Source of the DNA: Afipia sp.
GTDB taxonomy: Bacteria > Pseudomonadota > Alphaproteobacteria > Rhizobiales > Xanthobacteraceae
Direction of reading: 5' to 3'
DNA: 64,000 nucleotides
NCBI GenBank assembly: GCA_024707075.1
Contig: JANQAK010000001.1
Location: 434,001-498,000, forward strand
The notes beneath the pieces are model-generated. The model was not told where the DNA came from, searched no databases, and saw nothing but the letters and a program-made list of their open reading frames with translations. Made by a program: the position numbers and the translations under genes. Below are positions 44,913-54,475 of the stretch, piece after piece. Within the stretch, counting starts at the first letter, position 1; the number at the start of each line of letters is the position of its first letter.

Positions 44913-45263
44913 ATGAATTGGCTGCGATCGAAGGCAAAGAAGCTGTCGCTGCTGGCGCTGTTCGCGCTGGCGTTGCAGCTTGGCCTGTCGTTCGGGCATT
45001 TCCACAACGATCTGGCCATTGCGGCGTCGTCGAGCCAGTCACAGGCCTCCGCGCCCGACACCGGCCACGATCAGGACACCCATCGCGACCTATGCGCCGT
45101 CTGCTCCAGCGTGGCGATGACAAGCAATGCCGTTGCGACAGCCGCTCCGTCGCTGCCGCTGCCCTTGACCTTCGGCACCTATCAGGTCGCCCTCGATCTC
45201 GAATCCGCCGCGCCCGATTCCCGGCGCGGCCCATTCCGGTCCCGCGCGCCTCCGCAATCCTGA
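44913..45263 (+). CDS. DUF2946 family protein
   Basis: The 116-residue protein has an N-terminal hydrophobic segment (LSLLALFALALQLGLSFGHF) and a Cys/His-containing part: HNDLAIAASSS, HDQDTHRDLCAVCSSVAM. DUF2946 members are small membrane proteins with a conserved CxxC that sit next to metal-related TonB receptors. The likely role is metal handling in the envelope (inference). It is the first gene after a Zur-type box and precedes a ZnuD-like receptor by about 110 bp, so both are probably zinc-regulated. Confidence 0.8.
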   Translation: MNWLRSKAKKLSLLALFALALQLGLSFGHFHNDLAIAASSSQSQASAPDTGHDQDTHRDLCAVCSSVAMTSNAVATAAPSLPLPLTFGTYQVALDLESAAPDSRRGPFRSRAPPQS

Positions 45264-45372
45264 CTCGAACTGCCGTCCAATCCCGACGCTCGCCCGCAAT
45301 GGCGGCAGCGGGACATTCGAGGTGAATCGCCCGGTCCCACAGGATCGGAGGCGGTGTCAGGATCAAAGCATC

Positions 45373-47692
45373 ATGTCGTATAAATTCATTCGCGCCTCGC
45401 TGGCCGGTAGCTCCGCCATCGCGATAGCGCTTCTTGTCAGCGCCGGAGCACGCTCGCAGCAAGCCGACCAGCCCGCAGCAGCGGCAGCCGAAACTGCATT
45501 GCCGGAAATCGTGGTTCAGGCTCCGAGCCCGATCCAGCGGCCGCATCGGCATCGCGGCGAACCCGGCCGCACCACGGCAGCAGCGCCAGCCGCCGCACCC
45601 GCGCCCAATCCGGAAACCTATCCGGGCACGCTGCCGATCGTCACCGATCAGTTCGCCACCGTCACCGTGGTCCCGAACGAGGAAATCCGCCGCAGCGGTG
45701 CTGCGACTCTCGGCGATCTTCTCAACAACAAGCCCGGCATCACCGGCTCGTCCTTCGCACCCGGCGCATCGAGCCGGCCGATCATCCGTGGCCTCGACGT
45801 CAACCGCGTCGGCATCGTCGAGAACGGGATCGGCAGCAATGGCGCATCCGATCTCGGCGAAGACCATTTCGTGCCGATCGATCCATTGGCGACCAATCAG
45901 GTGGAGGTCATTCGCGGGCCGGCAACGCTACGCTATGGATCGCAGTCGATCGGCGGCGTGGTCAGCGCGAGCAACAACCGCATTCCTGATTCTCTGCCGT
46001 GCAGCGCGGTGCCTTCGATCCAGACCTACGGCTATAACGTAAAAGCGCCCGCGCTTTCACCATCGAACCCCTGCGCGAGTTTCGAGACGCGGAGCGCTCT
46101 GTCGAGTGTGGATCTCGGCCGCGAAGGCGCGGTGCTGCTCGATGCCGCTGGCAACAACGTTGCGATCCACGCCGACGCCTACACCCGCAAGACCGAAGGC
46201 TACAGCACGCCTCAGGGCATCCAGGGGAATACGGCGACGCAATCCATCGGTGGATCGGTCGGCGGCTCCTATTTCTTCGAGGGCGGCTTCATCGGCGCGG
46301 CCGTGACGCAGACCAACAGCCTCTACCGCATCCCGGGTGCCGAAGGCGAAGCCTTCGGTACCCGCATCGACGCGAAGCAGACCAAGTTCACGATGAAGGG
46401 CGATTACCATCCGGATTCAGCCGCCATCGATGTGATCCGGTTCTGGGCCGGCGTGACCGACTACAAGCACAATGAACTCGGCCGCACCGATCCGGCGGAT
46501 TTCTCCACCGATGGCGTGCGGCAGACTTTCACCAACAAAGAACAGGAAGGCCGCGTCGAGGTGCAGTTCGCGCCGCTCGATGTCCGCTTCGCGGCGCTGA
46601 CCACCGCCGTGGGCGTACAGGCGTCCCACCAGGAACTGACAGCCCCGAGCCCCGACGATCCGGGCAGCCCGCTGAACGGATTGTGGGACCCCAACAAGAA
46701 CACCAAGATCGCTGGATATGTCTTCAACGAATTCAAATTCAGCGACGTGACGAAGAGCACAGATTGCGGGACGCATCGAGCATGTCGATCTCAGCGGCAC
46801 CATGCCTGCATTTGTGTCGGACGTGTTCGATCTCAATGTCGATCCGACCGCCATCGGCGCACCCACCGCGCGCAATCTCAACTTCACGCCAAAGAGCGGA
46901 AGCATCGGCCTGATTCAGAACCTGCCGTGGAATCTGGCGGCGAGTATTACCGGGCAGTACACCGAACGCGCGCCCAAGCCGGCCGAACTGTTTTCACGCG
47001 GCGGCCACGACGCCACGACGACGTTCGATATCGGCAATCCAGATCTCGGCATGGAAACCGCAAAGTCGGTCGAGGCCGGACTGCGGCGCGCCACCGGGCC
47101 GTTCCGGTTCGAACTCACCGGTTACTACACGCGGTTCAACGGCTTCATCTATCGGCGGCTGACCGGCAACACCTGCGAGGACGTCACCTGCCAGCTTGGC
47201 GGCGGCCTCGAACTCAACCAGGCGATCTACTCCCAGCGCGACGCGATCTTCCGCGGCGGTGAATTCCAGTTCCAGTACGACGTGTTGCCGGTCTGGGCCG
47301 GGCAGTTCGGCGTCGAGGGACAGTATGACATCGTCCGCGCCACCTTTACCGACGGCACCAATGTGCCGCGGATTCCGCCGCAGCGGCTCGGCGGCGGCGT
47401 CTACTACCGCGACGCCAACTGGCTCGCGCGCGTCAACCTGCTGCACGCCTTCGCACAGAACGACGTCAGCGGGGTCGAAACGCCGACGGCCGGTTACAAC
47501 AACCTGCGGGCGGAAGTGAGTTACACAACGAAACTCGCGAAGGAGAGCTGGCTGGGACCGAGAGAGTTCACCTTCGGTCTGGTCGGCAACAACCTGCTCA
47601 ACGAGGACATCCGCAACGCCGTCGCGTACAATAAGGATCAGGTTCTGCAACCTGGTCTCGGCGTGCGCATGTTCGCGAACGTGAAATATTGA
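45373..47692 (+). pseudogene. znuD: ZnuD-like TonB-dependent receptor, frameshifted as sequenced
   Basis: The product is a TonB-dependent outer membrane receptor. It has a signal peptide (GSSAIAIALLVSAGARSQ), a His-rich N-terminal stretch (RPHRHRGEP), a plug domain (IVQAPSPIQ, ATLGDLLNNKPGITGSSF, VEVIRGPATLRYGSQSIGG) and a barrel. Plug features resemble the ZnuD zinc-receptor branch. At about 46756 an extra A shifts the frame; before it the sequence reads NEFKFSDVTK, after it AQIAGRIEHVDLSGTM to a normal C-terminal strand (GLGVRMFANVKY). The corrected protein is 772 residues. The upstream Zur box and DUF2946 gene support zinc uptake. Confidence 0.85.
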
Positions 47693-47708
47693 GCGGTCTC
47701 ACAATGTG

Positions 47709-47829
47709 GTCGTCCCCGCGAAAGCGGGGACCCACAACCACTGCCGTTTCTGCGCGGCAAAGAGCAGCAACGTCCCGTGCACAAACTTCCCCTTGAGGGA
47801 GTATGGGTCCCCGCTTTCGCGGGGACGAC
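47709..47829. repeat. Inverted repeat, 'GTCGTCCCCGC' family (copy 3)
   Basis: Arms GTCGTCCCCGCGAAAGCGGG and CCCGCTTTCGCGGGGACGAC around about 70 bp, including GGGAGTATGGG as in copy 2. It lies in the gap between the receptor and a GNAT gene. Confidence 0.82.
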
Positions 47830-47843
47830 ATCGAATACGTGGC

Positions 47844-48365
47844 TCAGCGGGGAGAAGGCGCGAAAGTCCAGTCCGGACGGATCGCGCCGCTGATGCCCTC
47901 GAACGCGCCATCGGTCAATTCGCAAACCAGCAGCCGCGCCGGATCGACCGGCCCCGGCATCGTCGCACGTCCCTTCGGAATCCGCTTGAAGCCGACGCGG
48001 CTGTAATACGCCTCGTCACCGACCAGCAGCACGAGACCGTGCCCCCTTGCCTTCGCATCCTTCAGCGCGCGGTCAAGCAGCACCCGTCCGACGCCACGGT
48101 CGCGGAACGGTGGCTCGACCGTGAGAGGCCCGAGCAGCAGCGCTGGGGTATTGCCGACGCAGATCGGCAATTGCCGCACCGAGCCGACCATCAGCGTGCC
48201 GATCCGCGCGGTGAATGACAGATCGAGCAGATGATCGACATGCTCGCGCAGCCGGTAGGCGCTGAGCGCGTAACGGCCAGGCCCGAACGTGCGTTCATGC
48301 AGGCGCTCGATGGCCTGCGCATCATTGATAGTCTCGGCCAGTATGGTCACGGAAAGATCGGACAT
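47844..48365 (-). CDS. GNAT family N-acetyltransferase
   Basis: The 173-residue protein has the GNAT core: ALLLGPLTVEPPFRDRGVGR (strand 4 and acetyl-CoA loop RDRGVG) and LVLLVGDEAYYSRVGFKRIP, in the pattern of YhbS-like acetyltransferases. Substrate unknown. It converges with the TonB receptor across a dispersed repeat, and lies 90 bp downstream of a NUDIX gene. Confidence 0.9.
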   Translation of the reverse strand: MSDLSVTILAETINDAQAIERLHERTFGPGRYALSAYRLREHVDHLLDLSFTARIGTLMVGSVRQLPICVGNTPALLLGPLTVEPPFRDRGVGRVLLDRALKDAKARGHGLVLLVGDEAYYSRVGFKRIPKGRATMPGPVDPARLLVCELTDGAFEGISGAIRPDWTFAPSPR

Positions 48366-48455
48366 GATGAAGCGCGAATTAGCATCTGGCGCGGTCGGGG
48401 TCCATTGGCATGAAACGGCAATCGCGCCCGATTGCGCACCTTCCTGAGAACAATC

Positions 48456-48941
48456 TTAAAACCAGTCCTCCGTGAGAGGCCGGTTTTCCAGCACTTCCGC
48501 GATTCGCTGCCGGGTGCCCCGGGTGGTCTCCGGCGGCAGATCGGCCACGCCGAAAAATCCGCAGGCGACGATCTCGTGATTGGGATCCGGCATCCGGTCC
48601 TGCCGGTAGTGGCGAACGACATAGACCGCGACATGGTCGCGCGGCGAGACCCGGCGGTTGAAGAACAGGCCGTGCAGGAGCGGCTCGCCGGTCATCTCGA
48701 TCCGGCCTTCCTCGATCAGTTCGCGCCTGAGCGACTCCAGGAAGGTCTCGCCGGTTTCCACTCCGCCGCCGGGCAGATGCCAGCCGGACACGTAACTGTG
48801 CTTGACCAGAAACACGCGATTCTCGCTGTCGAGGACGACCGCGCGCACGCCGAGCGTCATGCCCCGGGCAAAACGCCAATAGATATGAAAGACGCGCCGG
48901 AGCAAGGGCTCGAACTTCACGCGGAGGCTCTGAGTGTTCAT
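48456..48941 (-). CDS. NUDIX hydrolase
   Basis: The 161-residue protein has the NUDIX box GGGVETGETFLESLRRELIEEG (G-x5-E-x7-RE-x2-EE-G) near residues 57-78, following WHLP and VFLVKHSYVSGW. The N-terminal 20 residues are basic (LRVKFEPLLRRVFHIYWRFA). It hydrolyses nucleoside-diphosphate-linked compounds; substrate unknown. Confidence 0.92.
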   Translation of the reverse strand: MNTQSLRVKFEPLLRRVFHIYWRFARGMTLGVRAVVLDSENRVFLVKHSYVSGWHLPGGGVETGETFLESLRRELIEEGRIEMTGEPLLHGLFFNRRVSPRDHVAVYVVRHYRQDRMPDPNHEIVACGFFGVADLPPETTRGTRQRIAEVLENRPLTEDWF

Positions 48942-49047
48942 CGTGCGAGATTCCGTGCAGCCATCGTGCTATGCAGTCCCATCTCGAACGAACAGTGTAA
49001 GGACGTTCAGGCGTGATAGCACTTCGGTCCAAGACGGTCACGTTTCG

Positions 49048-49944
49048 ATGACGTCCTTCGTGCTTGCCCATCTGTCCGATCCGCATCTCGGCCCCCTGCC
49101 GCGCCCGCGACTGCGCGAACTCGCAGGCAAACGCGCAATCGGCTACCTCAACTGGCAGCGCAAACGGTACATGATCCATCGCCGCGACGTGCTCGGTGAA
49201 CTCGTCGCCGACATGCATGCGCAGCGGCCTGACCACATCGCCGTCACCGGCGATCTCGTCAACATCGCGCTGCCGCTGGAGTTCACCGAGGCGCGGGTAT
49301 GGCTGGAAAGCGTCGGCACCCCGGAGAAGGTGTCGCTGGTGCCGGGCAATCACGACGCCTATGTGCGCGGCATCCGGGATCATTTCCCGCAGGCATGGGC
49401 GGACTATCTGCGCGGAGATGGCGCGGCGCCCGACGGCGACGCCGTGTTTCCCTATCTGCGGCGCAGGGGACCGCTGGCGCTGATCGGCGTTTCGACCGCC
49501 ATTCCCACCGCGCCCTTCATGGCGACCGGCCGCCTGGGGCGCAAGCAGCGCGGCGATCTCGAACGGCTGCTGCCTCAACTGGCTGCGGAGAAACTGTTTC
49601 GCGTGCTGCTGATTCATCATCCGCCGAAAACATCGCCCGGACGATGGGCGGCGCGGCTGCACGACTCCAGCGCATTGCTGGACCTGATCTCGAGTCACGG
49701 CGTCGAATTGATTCTGCATGGCCACGATCATCGTCACGCCACGGTGTGGCTGGACGGGCTGCACGGCCGCGTTCCGGCGATCGGCGTACCGTCGGCATCC
49801 GCAATGGCGCATGGGCACAATCACCCTGCGGCGTACAACCTGTTCTCGGTGACGCGCGACGGCGATGCGTGGCGCTGCGATCATCGCGTGCGCGGCTTTG
49901 CCGACGGGGTGCTCGGAGAGATCAAGGACGAGCGGCTGATCTAG
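49048..49944 (+). CDS. Metallophosphoesterase
   Basis: The 298-residue protein has all calcineurin-type metal motifs: DPHL near residue 11, GDLVN (ITGDLVN-like) near 67, GNHD near 105, HHPP near 190 and HGHDHRH near 230. Such enzymes hydrolyse phosphodiesters or phosphomonoesters, including cyclic nucleotides in CpdA relatives. The ATG at 49048 gives MTSFVLAHLSDPHLG, the usual start; upstream frame to 48934 lacks family sequence and overlaps the divergent NUDIX promoter. Confidence 0.92.
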   Translation: MTSFVLAHLSDPHLGPLPRPRLRELAGKRAIGYLNWQRKRYMIHRRDVLGELVADMHAQRPDHIAVTGDLVNIALPLEFTEARVWLESVGTPEKVSLVPGNHDAYVRGIRDHFPQAWADYLRGDGAAPDGDAVFPYLRRRGPLALIGVSTAIPTAPFMATGRLGRKQRGDLERLLPQLAAEKLFRVLLIHHPPKTSPGRWAARLHDSSALLDLISSHGVELILHGHDHRHATVWLDGLHGRVPAIGVPSASAMAHGHNHPAAYNLFSVTRDGDAWRCDHRVRGFADGVLGEIKDERLI

Positions 49945-49955
49945 AGCGACTCGAC

Positions 49956-50055
49956 GTCATCCTTCGAGGCTCGCAAGAGCTCGCACCTCAGGATGACGTT
50001 TCCTGTTTCCGTCACCCTGAGGTGCCGTAGCGAAGCGAAGACCTCGAAGGGTGAC
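49956..50055. repeat. Dispersed inverted repeat, 'CCTGAGG...CCTCGAAGG' family (copy 4, two units)
   Basis: Unit one (49956-49998) reads GTCATCCTTCGAGGCTCGC to CCTCAGGATGAC; unit two (50011-50055) reads GTCACCCTGAGGTGCCG to CCTCGAAGGGTGAC. The two halves lie between convergent genes and could act as a bidirectional end of transcription. Confidence 0.8.
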
Positions 50056-50071
50056 GAACAGAAGTTGCGAT

Positions 50072-50632
50072 CTAGATCTGGCGCAGCGCCATCACCAACG
50101 CGAAGCCGAACAGCGCCGCGAGGCCGGCGGCGAAGCCGAACGCGAAGGTCCAAAGCCCGCTGCGATGCTTCACCGGCGCTGAAACTGGGGGAACGGCAGC
50201 CGCAGCCGCCAGCGTCACTGTCATCGCGTGCTCGCGCTCGATCATGCGGCGCGCGATATAGTCGGTCACCGCGTCGACCATCACCGGCACGTCATGGGAT
50301 TCAGCCAGCACGATGCGGCCAAAACGGGTATCTTGCGTGAAACGATAGATGCGCTTGTCGCGGCCCATCGAGATGTGCGCGACCGAATCGATCCACAGCC
50401 GGGGCGTGTCGCCCTGACTGATGCCGCGGTCGAACAGATCGACCCCCGCCGGGATTTCGGCGAACAGCGAATCGAGCGCCTCGTTGAGAATTTCCAGCCG
50501 GGCGACTTCGGCGTCGCGCAGATCAACCACCACGCTGGTCCGGTCGGCGGCCTCGATGCGGGCCTTCCGCAAGGCGTCACGCAGCCGGACGGTTTTGCCG
50601 CCTGATTCGCTTGGGACGCTCTGTTCCGCCAT
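50072..50632 (-). CDS. Conserved hypothetical protein with C-terminal membrane anchor
   Basis: The 186-residue protein is mostly cytoplasmic-like (LRDALRKARIEAADRTSVVV, LNEALDSLFAEIPAGVDLFD, RIYRFTQDTRFGRIVL) and ends in one membrane helix (LWTFAFGFAAGLAALFGFAL). I recognise no known domain. The tail-anchor layout suggests a soluble domain held at the inner membrane. It is a single gene between two intergenic elements. Confidence 0.7.
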   Translation of the reverse strand: MAEQSVPSESGGKTVRLRDALRKARIEAADRTSVVVDLRDAEVARLEILNEALDSLFAEIPAGVDLFDRGISQGDTPRLWIDSVAHISMGRDKRIYRFTQDTRFGRIVLAESHDVPVMVDAVTDYIARRMIEREHAMTVTLAAAAAVPPVSAPVKHRSGLWTFAFGFAAGLAALFGFALVMALRQI

Positions 50633-50722
50633 GACTTAAATACCTTTGTTTTGACCTCCTTAATCTATCAGTAACCCTATCCCCCGCAAGCGCCCGGAAG
50701 CCGCCTCCCGCTGCTCCGAAAC

Positions 50723-50759
50723 AAAAAAACGGCCCTGTCCGGAATCGGAACAGAGCCGT
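50723..50759 (-). terminator. Rho-independent terminator after the DUF4170 gene
   Basis: On the minus strand ACGGCTCTGTTCC and GGACAGGGCCGT pair and are followed by seven Ts. Confidence 0.88.
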
Positions 50760-50805
50760 GAAATGGGGCGGGCGACGAACCCCGCCCGGGAGCGTCAAGT
50801 GGTCG

Positions 50806-51015
50806 TCAGGAGCTGGCGCGGTTCGGTTCTTCCACGATGGAGAATCGCACGCCGGCACGATGACGGTTCTCTTCGGAAACCTTCTTCCAGCAGTCTTCGG
50901 CTTCCTTGCGGGTCTTGAACGGACCCTGGACCTGGGCCGATCCTTCCACGAGTTTGTGGAAGTTCATGGATCCAAACTCCCCGCCAATGACCCAGAAGTT
51001 GCTGCCGCTCATCAT
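50806..51015 (-). CDS. DUF4170 family protein
   Basis: The 69-residue protein (start ATG 51015 with AGGAG 5 bases upstream) matches DUF4170: NFWVIGGEFGSMNFHKLVEG and GPFKTRKEAEDCWKKVSEEN. Function is unknown; the family occurs as small proteins in alphaproteobacteria. It ends in a terminator at 50723-50759. Confidence 0.88.
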   Translation of the reverse strand: MMSGSNFWVIGGEFGSMNFHKLVEGSAQVQGPFKTRKEAEDCWKKVSEENRHRAGVRFSIVEEPNRASS

Positions 51016-51129
51016 CAAGTCTCCTGCTAATCGGTCGCGCGCGTCGGCGCGGTGCCGTGATCCTAGACCACATCTAGTCGTGACGGCGCCGTTTGTAATG
51101 CAAATTCTGCAAGAATCCAGTGTCCCCGG

Positions 51130-52569
51130 TCAGTCGGACGAGAACCCGAACGGAACGTTGAGCCGCCGATAGTCGTCAGGAAGCAGTTCACGGCCGATCG
51201 GAAGCTCCGATCGCGCGGCGCATGTCGGACGATGGCAGACGCGGCATGCAACGCCGATCGGCGTGGGCGCATCGGCGCGGGGGCCGGATTCATCACTGGT
51301 ATAAATCAGCTTTCCGGCATGTTCAGCGGCGCAGCCGATCGCGATGGCGCGCTCCACGCGCACGGCGCGGAACGAGCCTCCGCCGGCGGTGACAGTGCGG
51401 GCGATGGAGAAAAACCGCTGACCGTCGGGCAGTTCCAGCCACTGCGTCACGATCTGGCGCGGCGTTTTGAAGGCGCCATGAACCGACCACAGCGGACAGG
51501 CTCCGCCGTGCTTTGCAAAGGGAAAGCCGGCACCGTCGAGCAGCTTGGAAATATTGCCGGCCGGATCGACGCGGATCAAAAAGAATGGGACTTTTTCCGA
51601 TCCGGGTTTTTGCAATGTCGTGATGCGATGCGCCGTCTGTTCGAAGCTCGTGCCGAACTGACGCGCCAGCGCTTCAACGTCGTAGCGACGGGCCTCCGCT
51701 GCCTTTGCGAATACGGAATACGGCATGATGAGCGCCGCCGCGGCGTAATTCGCCAGCGACCGGTGCGCCAGCAGTTTGCCGTTCTTTGTAGTGAAATGGC
51801 CGGCTTTCAGCGCCGCACTGATCTCATCTTCAAATTCGAGATAGGCGACTTGCTGGGCCAACTGGAAATTGAAGCTCGCGGTGTCGAGGGAGTCGTCAAA
51901 CAGGACTTCCTTGCGATGGCGATCCAGCCGTCTGACCGAGCCAAGCATGACATCGGGCGGCAGGTGGCGAACGCGAAGATTGTGGCGAACGCTCAGCCGT
52001 TCGATAAACCAGCCCGGCCCCGTTGAGCCTTGCAGAATACGCTCGGCCGCGTCGTCGATATCGGCGAAATTGTTCCGGCGGGCGGCGAGAAACCGCCGCA
52101 CTTCCGCAACCGGATCGTGGACGTCCAGGCCGCCCCGGCCCGACCTCGATGCACTCCCCATCAACGCGGGGGACCTGCGATCCGCCAGCGCAAGCTGTTC
52201 TTCGCGATAGGCGGTGTAGAGCCGCAGGAAGGCCTCCGCCAGCCCCGGATAGCCGATTGCGATGTCGCTGATTTCGAGCGACGGGATATCGATGTCGGCA
52301 AACATCGGCTCCTTGAGAACCGCCTGCATGCGTGCGGTGTAATCGGCGCCGCCATCCCCCGCGAGATCGGCGAGATCGATCTTGTACGTGCGGGCGAGGC
52401 GAAGCAGCATGTCCGCCGTCACCGGCCGCTGATTGCGCTCCAGAAGCGCCACGTAAGGCGCAGATATATCGAGATCGGCCGCCATATCCGCCTGCGTCAG
52501 CCCAAGATCGCGCCGCAGCCGCCTCAATCGCGGACCCATGAAAACCGAGCGGATTGCCGATGTCGCCAT
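51130..52569 (-). CDS. ScfR/RamB-like XRE regulator (short-chain fatty acyl response)
   Basis: The 479-residue protein has an XRE HTH at residues about 14-70 (LRRLRRDLGLTQADMAADLD, APYVALLERNQRPVT), an IrrE-like/DUF955-type middle part and a DUF2083-like C-terminal part ending in a cysteine cluster (ACRVCHRPTCAARSELPIG). This architecture matches the RamB/ScfR regulators that control glyoxylate and acyl-CoA genes. The isocitrate lyase gene is divergent, 149 bp away, so it is the probable target. ATG 52569 gives the family start MATSAIRSVFMGPR; the open frame extends further but without similarity. Confidence 0.9.
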   Translation of the reverse strand: MATSAIRSVFMGPRLRRLRRDLGLTQADMAADLDISAPYVALLERNQRPVTADMLLRLARTYKIDLADLAGDGGADYTARMQAVLKEPMFADIDIPSLEISDIAIGYPGLAEAFLRLYTAYREEQLALADRRSPALMGSASRSGRGGLDVHDPVAEVRRFLAARRNNFADIDDAAERILQGSTGPGWFIERLSVRHNLRVRHLPPDVMLGSVRRLDRHRKEVLFDDSLDTASFNFQLAQQVAYLEFEDEISAALKAGHFTTKNGKLLAHRSLANYAAAALIMPYSVFAKAAEARRYDVEALARQFGTSFEQTAHRITTLQKPGSEKVPFFLIRVDPAGNISKLLDGAGFPFAKHGGACPLWSVHGAFKTPRQIVTQWLELPDGQRFFSIARTVTAGGGSFRAVRVERAIAIGCAAEHAGKLIYTSDESGPRADAPTPIGVACRVCHRPTCAARSELPIGRELLPDDYRRLNVPFGFSSD

Positions 52570-52596
52570 CGCCGTCACCTTGCCAGATACCTGAAA

Positions 52597-52637
52597 TTGT
52601 AAAGTAATTACAGCATTACAACGAATGTTTGTAAAGT
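52597..52637. promoter_or_regulatory. Direct-repeat operator between the ScfR-like gene and aceA
   Basis: TTGTAAAGT occurs at 52597-52605 and 52629-52637, with starts 32 bp apart (about three helical turns), between the divergent regulator and aceA. It lies in an AT-rich 45-bp window. RamB boxes in actinobacteria are also AT-rich, but a direct match is not claimed. Binding by the neighbouring regulator is inference. Confidence 0.5.
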
Positions 52638-52718
52638 CTGACAAGCTATCTTCGTAGCCACTGGCGATTGGCCCCGCAGTGCGTTCAAACATTGGCAACT
52701 TCACAAGGGACCACCACC

Positions 52719-54359
52719 ATGAATTATCAAACGCGCAACATCACCGACCAAGCGATCCTGGGCCCGTCCTCCTATCAGAGCGAGATCACGGCGGCTGAAG
52801 CCCTCCTCAAGGACAAGTCCACCTGGAACGGCGTTTCCGCCGAAGCCGTTGCACGGATGCGCTTGCAGAACCGCTTCAAGACCGGTCTGGACATCGCCCG
52901 CTATACGGCGGCGCTGATGCGCGCAGACATGGCCGCTTACGATGCCGACCCCACCAAGTACACCCAGTCGCTGGGTTGCTGGCATGGCTTCGTCGCGCAG
53001 CAGAAGCTGATTTCGATCAAGAAGCATTTCGGTGGCAAGACCGACCGCCGCTACCTCTATCTGTCAGGCTGGATGATCGCCGCGCTGCGTTCCGAATTCG
53101 GTCCGCTTCCGGACCAGTCCATGCACGAGAAGACCTCGGTGCCGGCGCTGATCGAAGAGCTCTACACCTTCCTGCGTCAGGCCGACTCGCGCGAACTCAA
53201 CGACATCTTCCGCGAACTCGACGCCGCGCGTAAGGCCGGCGACAAGGCCAAGGAAACGGCGCTGATCGCAAAGATCGACGATTTCCAGACGCACGTCGTG
53301 CCCGTCATCGCCGACATCGACGCGGGTTTCGGCAATGCCGAAGCGACCTATCTGCTCGCCAAGAAGATGATCGAAGCAGGCGCATGCGCATTGCAGATCG
53401 AGAACCAGGTCTCGGACGAAAAGCAGTGCGGTCATCAGGACGGCAAGGTGACTGTGCCGCACGAAGTGTTCCTGGCGAAGATCTGCGCCTGCCGCCACGC
53501 GTTCCTCGAACTCGGCGTGGACGACGGCATCATCGTGACCCGCACCGACTCGCTCGGCGCCGGCCTCACGCAGCAGATCGCCGTCAGCCACAAGCCGGGG
53601 GACCTCGGCGACCAGTACAACAGCTTCCTCGATTGCGAGGAAGTCGATGCGTCGAAGGTCGGCAACGGCGATGTCATCATCAGCCGCAACGGCAAGCTGC
53701 TGCGTCCGAAGCGCCTGCCCAGCAACCTGTATCAGTTCCGCGCTGGCACGGGCGAAGACCGCTGCGTGCTCGACAGCATCACCTCGCTGCAAAACGGCGC
53801 CGACCTGCTCTGGATCGAAACCGAGAAGCCGCATATCGAGCAGATTGCCGGAATGGTCGATAGGATCCGCAAGGTGATCCCGAACGCCAAGCTGGCCTAC
53901 AACAACTCGCCGTCGTTCAACTGGACACTGAACTTCCGCTGGCAGGTGTACGATGCCTGGAAGGCGGAAGGTAAGGACGTCAGCAAGTACAACCGTGCCG
54001 AACTGATGAAGGTGGAATACGACGATACCCCGCTGGCGAAGGAAGCCGACGAACGTATCCGCACCTTCCAGGCGGATTCGGCCAAGCGCGCCGGCATCTT
54101 CCACCACCTGATCACGCTGCCGACCTATCACACGGCGGCTCTGTCGACGGACAATCTGGCGAGGGAATACTTCGGCGAGCAGGGCATGCTCGGCTATGTG
54201 AAGAACGTCCAGCGTCAGGAAATCCGTCAGGGCATCGCTTGCGTGAGGCATCAGAACATGGCCGGCTCCGACATCGGCGACGACCACAAGGAATACTTTG
54301 CGGGCGATGCGGCACTCAAGGCCGGCGGTGCCCACAACACGATGAACCAGTTCGGCTAA
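52719..54359 (+). CDS. aceA: Isocitrate lyase
   Basis: Isocitrate lyase splits isocitrate into succinate and glyoxylate, opening the glyoxylate shunt for growth on acetate or fatty acids. The 546-residue protein is of the long type, with the catalytic loop KQCGHQDGK (Cys at residue 237), the metal-binding VIADIDAGFGNAEA and LAYNNSPSFNWTL. The ATG 52719 gives MNYQTRNITDQA. The divergent upstream gene is a ScfR/RamB-like regulator. A terminator follows at 54386-54416. Malate synthase is not in the window. Confidence 0.97.
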   Translation: MNYQTRNITDQAILGPSSYQSEITAAEALLKDKSTWNGVSAEAVARMRLQNRFKTGLDIARYTAALMRADMAAYDADPTKYTQSLGCWHGFVAQQKLISIKKHFGGKTDRRYLYLSGWMIAALRSEFGPLPDQSMHEKTSVPALIEELYTFLRQADSRELNDIFRELDAARKAGDKAKETALIAKIDDFQTHVVPVIADIDAGFGNAEATYLLAKKMIEAGACALQIENQVSDEKQCGHQDGKVTVPHEVFLAKICACRHAFLELGVDDGIIVTRTDSLGAGLTQQIAVSHKPGDLGDQYNSFLDCEEVDASKVGNGDVIISRNGKLLRPKRLPSNLYQFRAGTGEDRCVLDSITSLQNGADLLWIETEKPHIEQIAGMVDRIRKVIPNAKLAYNNSPSFNWTLNFRWQVYDAWKAEGKDVSKYNRAELMKVEYDDTPLAKEADERIRTFQADSAKRAGIFHHLITLPTYHTAALSTDNLAREYFGEQGMLGYVKNVQRQEIRQGIACVRHQNMAGSDIGDDHKEYFAGDAALKAGGAHNTMNQFG

Positions 54360-54385
54360 GATCTGGTACGACACAATCACAAGAC

Positions 54386-54416
54386 AAATGCCCGGCTTCG
54401 GCCGGGCATTTCTTTT
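54386..54416 (+). terminator. Rho-independent terminator after aceA
   Basis: AAATGCCCGGC-TTC-GGCCGGGCATTT stem-loop followed by TCTTTT, 27 bases after the aceA stop codon. Confidence 0.9.
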
Positions 54417-54475
54417 GCGGCGGCAAACCCCAACCATCGCTCTGGCGAAAATCGCCCACTTATGTTGGAGTGCGG

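Noticed and set aside
12711-47829. GTCGTCCCC palindromes as CRISPR repeats
   Set aside because: Only three dispersed copies, inverted within each element and with no regular spacers or cas genes.
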